Of a stretch of 61,870 nucleotides of DNA, positions 1 to 6,614 are shown one piece after another. The stretch's first letter is position 1. The number at the start of each line of letters is the position of its first letter. The position numbers and the translations under genes are program-made. Source of the DNA: a virus; IMG/VR virus record IMGVR_UViG_3300042885_000276, positions 1 through 61,870 of that record; one strand, written 5' to 3'. The notes under the pieces were generated by a model, which was not told where the DNA came from, did no database searches, and saw nothing but the letters and a program-made list of their open reading frames with translations.

Positions 1-252
1 GTGATTTTATCCAGCCACGCTGGCGTACCCGTCTCGCGCCTCCTGTGCGTACTCGTTAGCGTACCATTCCCAACATTCCGGCCCGCTCTCAGGCCAACAG
101 CGCCTTGCTTTTTCGTACTCACGTTCCCAGATTGCAGACGTGTCTAATCCTCTCGGCTCCACGCAGGTTTCAATCGTTTTCATGTTGCTTTTAGTTTGGT
201 TTCTCGGCGCATAATCGCGCCCTCTTGCCATCTTGGCGGCTGGCGATGCCGC
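1..252. repeat. Terminal direct repeat, left copy
   Basis: Bases 1-252 recur at 61620-61870. The only difference I find is a C run at 126-128 (three C) that has two C at 61745-61746. This is what an assembler leaves when a circular or circularly permuted phage genome is closed, though a genuine short terminal repeat looks the same. This copy carries the intact version of the small gene inside it. Confidence 0.95.
7..183 (-). CDS. Small hypothetical protein, 58 aa
   Basis: Unknown function. The 58-residue product is acidic and Trp/Tyr/Glu-rich (for example WEREYEKARR near residue 19 and WEWYANEY near residue 38), with no membrane segment. The ATG at 183 follows an A-rich leader (accaaactaaaagcaac), the pattern seen before other leftward genes here; an upstream in-frame ATG near 231 would add 16 residues. 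The gene lies in the terminal repeat. The right-hand copy is frameshifted, so this copy is taken as the true sequence. On the closed circle it belongs to the leftward early operon. Confidence 0.6.
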   Translation of the reverse strand: MKTIETCVEPRGLDTSAIWEREYEKARRCWPESGPECWEWYANEYAQEARDGYASVAG

Positions 253-274
253 AGAGATAGCAAGCGGGCGGGAT

Positions 275-610
275 TCAGGCTTTATCCGGCACGGACCATG
301 CTGGCGTTTGCTTTGAACCGCGAATCTCCGCCGCCTCGTTTGAACGCTCCGCAAGTCTGCGAACGTGGGCGCGGTGACTGTCCATTTCTTGACGGCTGGC
401 GAATCGAGATGGCAGAATCTCAAGATGCAAGCGAGCGGCCAGCGCGTACAAGTCTTCAAGGCTCATCTGCGCGATTGGTACGCGAAGCTCGCCAGCTTCA
501 TCTTTTCGGACCTCGCACGCGATTACGGCCCCACTAGGAAGCCGGTCAATTGCCAGTCCGATTATGCAGTTAACAGCACAGAATTCCTGCGCGTTGTGGT
601 TTAGAATCAT
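275..610 (-). CDS. Hypothetical protein, 111 aa
   Basis: I do not recognise the family. The N-terminal half (residues 10-60) is mixed hydrophobic and looks like a small beta-rich domain (GLAIDRLPSGAVIACEVR). The C-terminal half is Arg-rich and probably helical (RRLAERSNEAAEIRG). The ATG at 610 follows an A-rich stretch (aaccaaaaacagaaaacgaat) and no purine-rich Shine-Dalgarno element. It is a member of the leftward run of small genes. Strand and codon phase agree with its neighbours. Confidence 0.55.
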   Translation of the reverse strand: MILNHNAQEFCAVNCIIGLAIDRLPSGAVIACEVRKDEAGELRVPIAQMSLEDLYALAARLHLEILPSRFASRQEMDSHRAHVRRLAERSNEAAEIRGSKQTPAWSVPDKA

Positions 611-654
611 ATTCGTTTTCTGTTTTTGGTTATGGTTTTAGCCTGTCTCATCAG

Positions 655-677
655 TTTTCGGGAGGCTAACCCGAAAA
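655..677. other. Hairpin between two leftward genes
   Basis: TTTTCGGG at 655-662 and CCCGAAAA at 670-677 form a perfect 8-bp stem with a 7-base loop. A TTAGCCT just upstream could instead pair with AGGCTAA in the loop, giving an alternative fold. There is no long T run after the stem on the leftward strand, so a simple intrinsic terminator is not assured. It may be a processing or pausing site. Confidence 0.4.
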
Positions 678-698
678 GACCGCCGCAGCGGTTTCGAC

Positions 699-983
699 TC
701 ACATTCTTTCATTGCATACAAGGCGCGGAGAGTAGCCTTCCCCATCGTCATAAAATGACTGCAATTCAGCGTAAAGGTTCTCTAACTCGCCGGATTCATT
801 TTCAATCAGCATGTAGCCGCTTTCAAGAAAGCCAGCGTTACAAGCTCCGCCGAAAACGTAGCGATCTCCACGAATGAGCATCACTTCAAAATCGTGAAAC
901 TCTCCACGCTTGTCTTCTATTTCAAGGGTTCCCAGGTGCTCTGCTTTGCTTATGTCTGAAACTTGCCATTTTGATTCGTGCAT
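699..983 (-). CDS. Hypothetical protein, 94 aa
   Basis: Unknown function. The 94-residue acidic product starts MHESKWQVSD, with an alternating beta-type pattern through residues 20-60 (EVMLIRGDRYVFGG, then GYMLIENESGEL) and a C-terminal segment rich in Tyr, Asp and Glu. There is no signal peptide or membrane helix. The start at 983 is preferred over upstream in-frame ATGs because an A/C-rich leader with aaccaaaaacaaaaag precedes it. It is part of the leftward string of small early-type genes. Confidence 0.6.
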   Translation of the reverse strand: MHESKWQVSDISKAEHLGTLEIEDKRGEFHDFEVMLIRGDRYVFGGACNAGFLESGYMLIENESGELENLYAELQSFYDDGEGYSPRLVCNERM

Positions 984-1068
984 AATGTGTCTTTTTGTTT
1001 TTGGTTTCTTGCTAGGGTTTGCGCCCTTTGCTCCCCTCGCTTGCGGCAAGGGGAGACAAGGAAGCAAA

Positions 1069-1353
1069 TCACTTCGACTCTTGAACTGTATCTATGCCAG
1101 CCAGGAACGCACGCATTGCCGTTTCAAGTTCGCGTTTTGGAACGTGCCCATGGATTAGAGGCGTGGTTACTCCGCCGCCCTCGCTATGCATGCGATGGAG
1201 GCAATAGCCGCCATAAGCGCCAGATAAGTGGTAGTTTCCAACGTTAGCGCGGAAATTCCCGTTTTCGTCCTTCGTATACGGCTCCAAAGGTGAACCTGTG
1301 CGTTCGTTGATCCAACGGCATAGCGTTTCCAGCGTTTTAAGTGATGTTCTCAT
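1069..1353 (-). CDS. Hypothetical protein, 94 aa
   Basis: Unknown function. The product begins MRTSLKTLETLCRWINERTG with a helical start, followed by a Gly/Asn/Tyr-rich middle (NYHLSGAYGGYCLHRMHSEG, about residues 40-59) and a helical C-terminus (RELETAMRAFLAGID). The ATG at 1353 is preceded by a strongly A-rich leader (aaacgaaagacaaaaac). It sits between a tiny membrane protein upstream and another 94-residue unknown downstream in the same leftward operon. The two 94-residue products are not similar to each other. Confidence 0.6.
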   Translation of the reverse strand: MRTSLKTLETLCRWINERTGSPLEPYTKDENGNFRANVGNYHLSGAYGGYCLHRMHSEGGGVTTPLIHGHVPKRELETAMRAFLAGIDTVQESK

Positions 1354-1391
1354 GTTTTTGTCTTTCGTTTTTGTTTTTGGTTTCTTGATCC

Positions 1392-1541
1392 TCACAGCGC
1401 GGCGGCGGCGCATCCCGCTAGAATTCCCGCGACGGCAAAGAGCCAAAGCCATAGAAGGCACTGGCGATGGAACTGCTGGCGCTGGCGATGGCGTGAGGCT
1501 GCTAGGTAATGCAGGCGGAGGTTGTTCGGTTCTGTTTTCAT
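1392..1541 (-). CDS. Small single-pass membrane protein, 49 aa
   Basis: The open frame runs from ATG at 1541 to TGA at 1392-1394. The N-terminal 28 residues are Arg/His/Gln-rich (RHRQRQQFHRQ) and the C-terminal 21 are strongly hydrophobic with Trp and Ala (WLWLFAVAGILAG, then an Ala run). This is a basic cytoplasmic head followed by one membrane helix. The leader is A-rich (ccaaaaccaaacac). Function is unknown; phage proteins of this shape are often membrane-acting. Confidence 0.5.
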   Translation of the reverse strand: MKTEPNNLRLHYLAASRHRQRQQFHRQCLLWLWLFAVAGILAGCAAAAL

Positions 1542-1621
1542 GTGTTTGGTTTTGGTTTATTCGTGGCGGTTTAGTCCACGCATGAACGCACCCATGAAGG
1601 ATGCGCTCAAGCGAGGGCTAA

Positions 1622-2020
1622 TTATGATCCGAGGTAGAAACTGATCTGCCCATCATCGCCTTTGCTGAGATTTGAGGGAATCCGTCCCTCCATTGCCATT
1701 TCCTCGTACTCTTCCCAGTCGATCTCGTCTAACGAGTCAGCGCCTGCTTGACGAACATCACCAGCAACCCATTGAAGGAATAAAGCGTTCACTTCTTCCG
1801 CGCTCCAGGCTGCTATTTCTTCCCGTGTCCATCCGCCTGAGCTTCGCGCAAAGTCTCGCATTGCCTCCAGTTTATCTTCCGTATCGAGCAAAGGAGTTTT
1901 TTGGGCCTGCTCCTTTGATGCGTTCCAGGTGTTCCGGCCTGCGTTCTCTCCACCTTCCGCTTGAGAGTGCGAGAGGTCGAAACAATCCAATTCAAGTAGT
2001 GGCGTGATATCGATGTACAT
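1622..2020 (-). CDS. Conserved phage protein of unknown function, 132 aa
   Basis: The product has landmarks I associate with a conserved family of unknown function in phages and bacteria: an N-terminal 'ITPLLELDCFDLSHSQAEGG' segment with 'NAGRNTWNAS', a central 'WTREEIAAWSAEEVNALFLQ' helix pair with 'WVAGDVR', and a C-terminal 'WEEYEEMAMEGRIPSNL' stretch ending in a short beta hairpin (ISFYLG). It is strongly acidic and soluble. The start at 2020 follows ccaaaaccactaaaacaac. It is the second leftward gene after the divergent control region, so early expression is likely. Confidence 0.75.
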   Translation of the reverse strand: MYIDITPLLELDCFDLSHSQAEGGENAGRNTWNASKEQAQKTPLLDTEDKLEAMRDFARSSGGWTREEIAAWSAEEVNALFLQWVAGDVRQAGADSLDEIDWEEYEEMAMEGRIPSNLSKGDDGQISFYLGS

Positions 2021-2040
2021 GTTGTTTTAGTGGTTTTAGG

Positions 2041-2142
2041 TTAGTGCCAGAGGATGATTGCGATTGAGATCAGAGCGATGGTTCCGAGTATCCAAGCCAA
2101 GAGCATGGCGAGCATTGCGTCTGGGGTGTCGTGTGGTGTCAT
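2041..2142 (-). CDS. Small membrane protein, 33 aa
   Basis: ATG at 2142 to TAA at 2041-2043 encodes 33 residues: a short polar start (MTPHDTPD) and one hydrophobic helix through the rest (AMLLAWILGTIALISIAIIL). It would be the first gene of the leftward operon, immediately downstream of the control region. The leader (acgaaaacaaaacacgc followed by ttgcg-type repeats read on the other strand) fits the A-rich pattern of its neighbours. Function is unknown. Confidence 0.5.
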   Translation of the reverse strand: MTPHDTPDAMLAMLLAWILGTIALISIAIILWH

Positions 2143-2278
2143 ATTGCGTTGCGTTGCGTGTTTTGTTTTCGTTGGGTTATCCTAACACGCATAGATTAAC
2201 AGAAAGCGGACAGTTAGCAAGCAGAAAAGCGGACACTTTGAAGAAATACTTGCGAAGTTAGGGCTTTAGCGGGATTAA
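2143..2278. promoter_or_regulatory. Divergent control region between leftward and rightward arms
   Basis: These 136 bases separate the first leftward gene (start 2142) from the first rightward gene (start 2279). They contain three tandem ttgcg units (about 2144-2158), an inverted repeat GCGTGTT/AACACGC at 2156-2162 and 2184-2190, and two direct copies of AAAGCGGACA at 2203-2212 and 2226-2235, 23 bp apart (about two helical turns). The same decamer or close forms occur near other genes here. A clear sigma-70 pair is not obvious. Arrangement and repeats suggest an operator/promoter region. Confidence 0.5.
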
Positions 2279-2854
2279 ATGCCGATTATGGCGAACACTC
2301 CTGTAATTGATCCCGCAACCTGGGAAGCGTTAAAAGCTGCCAGCATTCGAGGCGTTCCAGATTCACAGCTTGCCGAGAGCTTTGGAGTTTGTGAGGCAAC
2401 GATCAGGATCAAACGATTCCGAGATGATGTGTGGAAAGCAGCGTTAACCAGTAAGCAGGAAAAGGCTACTGAAACGATAGGCAATGAAGAGAATGAAACG
2501 GGAATTGAAACGAAAGGCGAAAAAGTGGTAAATTTGCCAACTTCGCCACTTGCCAGCACGTCCACACTTGCGCAGAAAGTGGCTTCTACGGTGTCCGAGA
2601 ACATCTCACGACTAGGAGAGCAGAATCGTCTCCTAGCGCTTCAAATCGCAGGGAAAGGGCTAAAGCAAGCAAATGCTGCTCCGCCGGACGTGCAAAGCTG
2701 GCAAGATGTCAAAGCCCTCATGGACATTGTGGCTAAGGCCAGCGGGATGGATCAAGCCCAAGCCGTCCAAGTTAACGTGCTTAGCTCGCAGCCTATGGAT
2801 TTCTCCCCTCACTTTGAGCCGCTTGTTGAGACTGGAAACGTGGTTGAGGTGTAA
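2279..2854 (+). CDS. DNA-binding protein, putative small terminase subunit, 191 aa
   Basis: Residues about 18-50 look like a helix-turn-helix (KAASIRGVPDSQLAESFGV, then CEATIRIKRFRDDVW). A polar linker follows, then a helical region (about 105-160; SENISRLGEQNRLLALQIAG) and a C-terminal tail 'QAVQVNVLSSQPMDF' of the type often seen at the end of phage small terminases. The DNA-recognition subunit of the packaging motor fits this layout, but the large subunit is 27 kb away, so another regulator is possible. Starts at 2279 or 2288 are both open. It is the first rightward gene and is followed by a G-rich noncoding stretch. Confidence 0.5.
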   Translation: MPIMANTPVIDPATWEALKAASIRGVPDSQLAESFGVCEATIRIKRFRDDVWKAALTSKQEKATETIGNEENETGIETKGEKVVNLPTSPLASTSTLAQKVASTVSENISRLGEQNRLLALQIAGKGLKQANAAPPDVQSWQDVKALMDIVAKASGMDQAQAVQVNVLSSQPMDFSPHFEPLVETGNVVEV

Positions 2855-3270
2855 CTCACTGAGTATCAGTGATGTCCTACTTTGCATGCTCGGTGTTGTT
2901 TGTAGTTATATATTAACCCGGAATTTCTGGCCTGTTTTTTCTTTGATCCCGGCAGTGCATGGGTGGATGGACTGCTAGCTAGCGGCGGCGGTGGCTAGTA
3001 GCCAGGGTGGCGGGCGAGCGCGAGGGGTGGCAGTGAGGAGCGCAGACCACGGGTCGGGTGGCAGTGGGTAGGGCGGGGCGAGCGGCCCATGTTGTGCGTA
3101 TATTCACTCCCCTCATAAAATTCCCCCAAATAAATATCTTCTACCATTACCACCACCGGGTATGATTTATTTATTCACCCACCCCAGGGGTCTTTTCTGT
3201 AAAATCATCCTCAACAATTTCTCCCTCTAAATTATTTCTTATACCATTTGATTCCGTCCGTTTGTGTGTG
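2855..3270. other. 416-bp noncoding G-rich then AT-rich region, possible packaging or replication site
   Basis: No convincing gene is present. Bases 2975-3090 of the plus strand are extremely G-rich and C-poor, with repeated GGGTGGC/GGTGGCAG words and a canonical four-run G-quadruplex pattern at 3051-3078 (runs of three or more G separated by 2, 7, 2 or fewer bases). Then the composition flips to AT-rich with C runs (tttatttattcacccacccc). Position next to a putative small terminase and before a methyltransferase gene fits a pac/cos or origin site, which is inference. AAACGGACG occurs on the minus strand at 3255-3263. Confidence 0.45.
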
Positions 3271-4398
3271 ATGTTTACCGCAGTGAACTACTACAATGAA
3301 TATGACAAAAAGACCGCCGCATGGCTGCGAGAACTCATCAAGGCTGGACTTATTCCAGATGGAGTTGTGGACGAGCGATCAATTACAGATGTGCGTTCAA
3401 GCGATCTCGCCGGATACACGCAGTGCCATTTCTTCGCCGGAATCGGAGGATGGAGCCTTGCTTTGCAACTCGCAGGATGGCCCTCAGATCGTCCTGTGTG
3501 GACCGGAAGCTGCCCATGCCAGCCATTCTCAACCGCAGGAAAAGGACTCGCTCAAGCCGATGAACGACATCTCTGGCCTGTGTTCTTTAATCTCATCAAG
3601 GAATGCCGACCTGAACATGTCTTTGGGGAGCAGGTTGCAAGCGCGATTGGCAAAGGTTGGCTCGATGGAATATCGGCAGACTTGGGCGAAGAAGGTTACG
3701 CCTGCGGGTCTGCCGTATTGGGCGCACACAGCGTCGGCAGTCCGCATATCAGACAAAGATTGTACTGGGTGGCCGACTCCAACAGTGGACGATTCCAGCA
3801 ATGTGACGAGGGAATCGGGAGCGTTCCAGAGCTTAACAAGAACAGCGCAGATGGCTGGATGGGCGACTCCAGTAGTGAACGACACAACGGGCAGCACTCA
3901 CTGCTACGGAAAGAAGAACCAAGACGGGACACGGGAGATATTCTACAAGCTGCCGGGTCATGCGAAGCTAGCGGGATGGGCAACGCCGAACGCCAACAAT
4001 ATGAACGACGGGGAGGGGCTGGAGACGTGGGATGCCCGCCAGATCAAGAACAAGGAGAAGCACGGCAACGGGAACGGAGCTGGGATGCCAATAGCGGTTC
4101 AGGTGAAAACGATCACGGGATGGCCGAGTCCAATGCACTTGGATGGACACATGGCTTCGACAGAAAGGACGACCAACGGGCAGAAACAGCTTCCGAATGT
4201 AGCGGCAATCTGTGGTCTGACTTCCAACTCGCCCACTGCCGAGACGGCAAAACCCGTCGCATCCCAACTGAACCCACATTTTTCCCGCTGGCTCATGGGG
4301 TTTCCGCTAGAGTGGTGCGACTGCGCGGTTACGGCAATGCAATCGTTCCCCAAATTGCGGCGGAGTTCGCCAAAGCATATTTAGAAATTTCCCAATGA
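3271..4398 (+). CDS. dcm-like: C5 cytosine-specific DNA methyltransferase
   Basis: This enzyme transfers a methyl group from SAM to cytosine C5 in DNA, perhaps to protect phage DNA from restriction. Motif I is FFAGIGGW (about residues 54-61), motif [10 protein letters not shown] with catalytic Cys83, the motif VI equivalent GEQV (Glu120), motif [12 protein letters not shown] (Arg161/Arg163) and motif [14 protein letters not shown] (from 354). The 165-330 region is variable with short repeats (VADS, MGDS, MGNA, MAES) and is the expected target-recognition segment. ATG 3271 is preferred; a TTG at 3262 is also in frame. It overlaps the next gene by ATGA. A second long protein is coded in another frame across almost the whole gene. 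Confidence 0.9.
   Translation: MFTAVNYYNEYDKKTAAWLRELIKAGLIPDGVVDERSITDVRSSDLAGYTQCHFFAGIGGWSLALQLAGWPSDRPVWTGSCPCQPFSTAGKGLAQADERHLWPVFFNLIKECRPEHVFGEQVASAIGKGWLDGISADLGEEGYACGSAVLGAHSVGSPHIRQRLYWVADSNSGRFQQCDEGIGSVPELNKNSADGWMGDSSSERHNGQHSLLRKEEPRRDTGDILQAAGSCEASGMGNAERQQYERRGGAGDVGCPPDQEQGEARQRERSWDANSGSGENDHGMAESNALGWTHGFDRKDDQRAETASECSGNLWSDFQLAHCRDGKTRRIPTEPTFFPLAHGVSARVVRLRGYGNAIVPQIAAEFAKAYLEISQ
3296..4384 (+). CDS. Overlapping-frame protein with GWPTP repeats, 362 aa
   Basis: A second open frame, shifted relative to the methyltransferase frame, stays open for 362 codons. Its product is not random-looking. It has a segment '[19 protein letters not shown]' followed by '[17 protein letters not shown]', four GW[PA][TS]P motifs (bases 3767, 3857, 3974, 4118), and '[19 protein letters not shown]' near the C-terminus. 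I know these landmarks from annotated phage and bacterial proteins, and the last resembles motif IX of C5 methyltransferases. Each GWPTP coincides with a VADS/MADS-type motif in the other frame. Either this is a real overprinted gene or a conserved alternative frame. It has no Shine-Dalgarno start of its own. Confidence 0.55.
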   Translation: MNMTKRPPHGCENSSRLDLFQMELWTSDQLQMCVQAISPDTRSAISSPESEDGALLCNSQDGPQIVLCGPEAAHASHSQPQEKDSLKPMNDISGLCSLISSRNADLNMSLGSRLQARLAKVGSMEYRQTWAKKVTPAGLPYWAHTASAVRISDKDCTGWPTPTVDDSSNVTRESGAFQSLTRTAQMAGWATPVVNDTTGSTHCYGKKNQDGTREIFYKLPGHAKLAGWATPNANNMNDGEGLETWDARQIKNKEKHGNGNGAGMPIAVQVKTITGWPSPMHLDGHMASTERTTNGQKQLPNVAAICGLTSNSPTAETAKPVASQLNPHFSRWLMGFPLEWCDCAVTAMQSFPKLRRSSPKHI

Positions 4399-4871
4399 TT
4401 TCATCATTCCATCCCAACTTCAAAAACCTCACGGGTAAACGCTTTGGTCGCTGGACGGTTCTCTCCCATGTGCCAACGGGTAGAAAAGGATCTTCAACCT
4501 GGAGATGCCAGTGCGACTGTGGACGCATCAAGCAGAACGTGTTCTATACCGCTTTAACAACGGGCAAGTCTCTTTCCTGTGGATGCCTTAGAACCGATCT
4601 GCTGCGCGGTAAAGCAGTGGATGTGAAGCCGGAAAGCCCAACTGCTATTGAAGAGCCTATTGGCGATTTGGCTGAGCTTGAGGCGATGCTGGTTGATTCC
4701 AAGAAGCCTGTGGTATCTGAGGCTAAAAAACTCACCCTCAACGATCAACGTCTCTGGCGCTGTATAGCTCGTTGCCGGGTCAAAGGACTCACCTACAAGG
4801 GCCAGAAGCCAACGGATTTCTACGTCAAGCTGGCGATGAAGGATGAGCTTGCGATTTGGCTGAGAGGATAA
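4395..4871 (+). CDS. Zinc-ribbon protein of the phage HNH/AP2-associated type, 158 aa
   Basis: The N-terminal 70 residues match the module found at the front of many phage HNH and AP2 proteins: 'NLTGKRFGRWTVLSH', 'WRCQCDCG' and 'SLSCGCL', with Cys pairs that probably bind zinc. The usual HNH catalytic part is absent. Instead there is a polar linker (75-110) and a helical basic C-terminus (LWRCIARCRVKGLTYKG). It overlaps the methyltransferase stop by ATGA, so it is likely translated with it. A DNA-binding role is inferred. A shorter paralogue lies at 6615. Confidence 0.75.
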   Translation: MISSFHPNFKNLTGKRFGRWTVLSHVPTGRKGSSTWRCQCDCGRIKQNVFYTALTTGKSLSCGCLRTDLLRGKAVDVKPESPTAIEEPIGDLAELEAMLVDSKKPVVSEAKKLTLNDQRLWRCIARCRVKGLTYKGQKPTDFYVKLAMKDELAIWLRG

Positions 4872-4927
4872 ATATCTTATTGTATTTGTTGCATCGACAG
4901 AATCGGCGTGCGATGGTTGATGACGAT

Positions 4928-5266
4928 ATGAAACTAACAGAACAAGAAAAAAGAATCAAGCTGGCTAAGGCTGATGGGTGGGATGAGTCGCCGTCGGGCA
5001 AATGGAGTAATAACGGATTTATTTTGCCTGACCCTCTCAATCCACCCGACTACTTCAACGACCTCAACGCGGTGCATAAGTTGGAGCAACAAACATGGTC
5101 CAAGGAATGGAATCTGAGAGACGATTTTTGTGATCATTTGGCTTTAATCATTGACCCTGTGCATGGTTATAGAGGTCTTAAAGCTATAGATGCACTACAA
5201 GCAACCGCAGCACAACGCGCCGAAGCTCTCGGCCTAGCCCTCAAACTTTGGGAGGCATCGAAATGA
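4928..5266 (+). CDS. Phage ABA-sandwich-like protein, 112 aa
   Basis: The product begins KLTEQEKRIKLAKADGWDES and continues with 'LPDPLNPPDYFNDLNAVHKL' and a C-terminal 'QATAAQRAEALGLALKLWEA'. The PDYxNDLNA...ATAAQRAEA pair is typical of the small phage 'ABA sandwich' domain family of unknown role. The start is uncertain: ATG 4913 would add five residues (MVDDD), and the frame is open back to 4856. It overlaps the next tiny gene by ATGA. Confidence 0.75.
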   Translation: MKLTEQEKRIKLAKADGWDESPSGKWSNNGFILPDPLNPPDYFNDLNAVHKLEQQTWSKEWNLRDDFCDHLALIIDPVHGYRGLKAIDALQATAAQRAEALGLALKLWEASK

Positions 5267-5382
5267 TTGCAAGAATCGCCATCTTAATGTTTGGAATTAC
5301 TATCGCTTCTACGACGTGCATGAACCGCTACTGCGAAATGAAAGAATGGATTCACACTCACTCAGATAAATACAGACCATGA
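5263..5382 (+). CDS. Tiny membrane or exported protein, 39 aa
   Basis: ATG at 5263 overlaps the previous stop, and the TGA at 5380-5382 overlaps the next start (ATGA at both ends), strong evidence that this frame is translated. It has an N-terminal hydrophobic helix (MIARIAILMFGITIAS) and a short polar tail with Cys, Trp and His (RYCEMKEWIHTHSDKY). It may be an anchored or cleaved peptide. Function is unknown. Confidence 0.6.
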   Translation: MIARIAILMFGITIASTTCMNRYCEMKEWIHTHSDKYRP

Positions 5383-6011
5383 GAAACATAAACCTCCCCA
5401 AAACAAAAATATACATTCGCTGTGACGCCTTCGGTGGTCCAGAAAACGAATTTGAACTAGCTTGGCTCGTCTCTGTCAGAGCTATGCGTAACCGTCCATT
5501 CTGCTTCCAGGCATGGGTGGAGAAATACGCTGCATGCTTCGATAAGATTCCGCCGCAGTGCGTCTATTGGTATGAGCCGGAAGATGATCACAAGCCTCTT
5601 CCGCTACATAAAGTTCAGATGTGGGAATGCCTGTCTGGTTCCATTGAGCTTTGGCGCAAGGATCAGTTAAGCGACGTGCCAGTTTTGGTTAACCTTGGCA
5701 AAGGTAATCCACCGATAGGAGGCCACTACTGGTTCACCATCGACCACCTGCCAGAAGGGCAATCATCTGGCCTCCTGGACGTAGGTGACTCAGAGTTGCT
5801 TGAAGAGCATAAGGAGGGCAATGTCATCAAGCTCAGTAATGGGCAGATCGCGATCTATCCGAACAACCGCATTAAGTGGATGCCAGTTTCACTGACCGGC
5901 AAAGACGCAGCCGCAACTATTCCGCCCTGGAGCGTTGCAACAAATAGCCAATGGGACGAGTGGTGGTCTGACTCAGACGAAATCCTTGGCGATGCTAAAT
6001 GGGCGTATTGA
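5379..6011 (+). CDS. Hypothetical protein, 210 aa
   Basis: I do not recognise the family. The product is soluble and rich in aromatic residues. Segments such as 'TKIYIRCDAFGGPENEFELA', 'FCFQAWVEKYAACFDKIPPQ' and the C-terminal Trp cluster 'SQWDEWWSDSDEILGDAKW' look structured. There is no membrane segment or recognisable catalytic motif. It is translationally linked to the preceding 39-residue gene by a 4-base overlap and belongs to the accessory block after the cytosine methyltransferase. Confidence 0.7.
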   Translation: MRNINLPKTKIYIRCDAFGGPENEFELAWLVSVRAMRNRPFCFQAWVEKYAACFDKIPPQCVYWYEPEDDHKPLPLHKVQMWECLSGSIELWRKDQLSDVPVLVNLGKGNPPIGGHYWFTIDHLPEGQSSGLLDVGDSELLEEHKEGNVIKLSNGQIAIYPNNRIKWMPVSLTGKDAAATIPPWSVATNSQWDEWWSDSDEILGDAKWAY

Positions 6012-6031
6012 AACAAACGTAGAACATAAAT

Positions 6032-6322
6032 ATGAACCGTTCCTCTCCATCGTCTTATTCTCCGTCGCTTGTCCCTATACTTATGAAAGACCTACACACT
6101 CCAATCGAGCCAAATCAACTGCATCCGATGTTGTTGGATGATGCGCACATAGGCGACATCGTCGCATTCGACTGCCGCGAAAGGATGCTCACCATCCAAG
6201 TCGATGAGATGCCAAGCGGCAAAAAGCCTGGACACAGGCTTGGAGCGCGGGCGATTTTGGTATTCCTGCCGGAGAACGACCCACATCAAGCGACGGCAAG
6301 CGCTGGACCATTGAAAACATAA
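6032..6322 (+). CDS. Hypothetical protein, 96 aa
   Basis: Unknown function. Residues 35-60 form a beta-type pattern (DAHIGDIVAFDCRERMLTIQ), followed by a basic loop (PSGKKPGHRLGARA) and a hydrophobic strand (ILVFLPE), suggesting a small folded domain. The ATG at 6032 has an A-rich leader (gaacataaat). A later in-frame ATG at 6083 (MKDLHTPIEP) could also be the start. Confidence 0.5.
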   Translation: MNRSSPSSYSPSLVPILMKDLHTPIEPNQLHPMLLDDAHIGDIVAFDCRERMLTIQVDEMPSGKKPGHRLGARAILVFLPENDPHQATASAGPLKT

Positions 6323-6358
6323 CCAAAATCCACATTGACGCAGGAATTAAACACGGAA

Positions 6359-6607
6359 ATGAAACCCATGAAGACCAATATGGCCTTGATTCGGCTTCCT
6401 AATGACGTGGCCCGTTGCGATGGCGTAGGATTCGATGAAAACGGCAGTTGGGACTGGCGCGAAGGCTGTGAGACGTGTTTACGCCGCACTGCTCCACGTG
6501 GAGACATGATGCTCATATCGTTCATCCATCCGCCTGCGATTGTCGCTTTCGAGTGCGAGTTCCTCATTGAGCCAGACAGCAATCATCCAAACCAACTTTC
6601 CAGCTAA
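6359..6607 (+). CDS. Small Cys-containing phage protein, 82 aa
   Basis: The product has a CDGVGFDENGSWDWREGCET core followed by 'CLRRTAP' and ends with 'PPAIVAFECEFLIEP'. This arrangement (a Cys cluster, then a short proline turn and a Cys-containing strand) is one I have seen in small phage proteins of unknown role, and may bind zinc. The start is chosen at ATG 6359 (MKPMKTNM); 6368 is an alternative. Confidence 0.6.
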   Translation: MKPMKTNMALIRLPNDVARCDGVGFDENGSWDWREGCETCLRRTAPRGDMMLISFIHPPAIVAFECEFLIEPDSNHPNQLSS

Positions 6608-6614
6608 CAATTTA

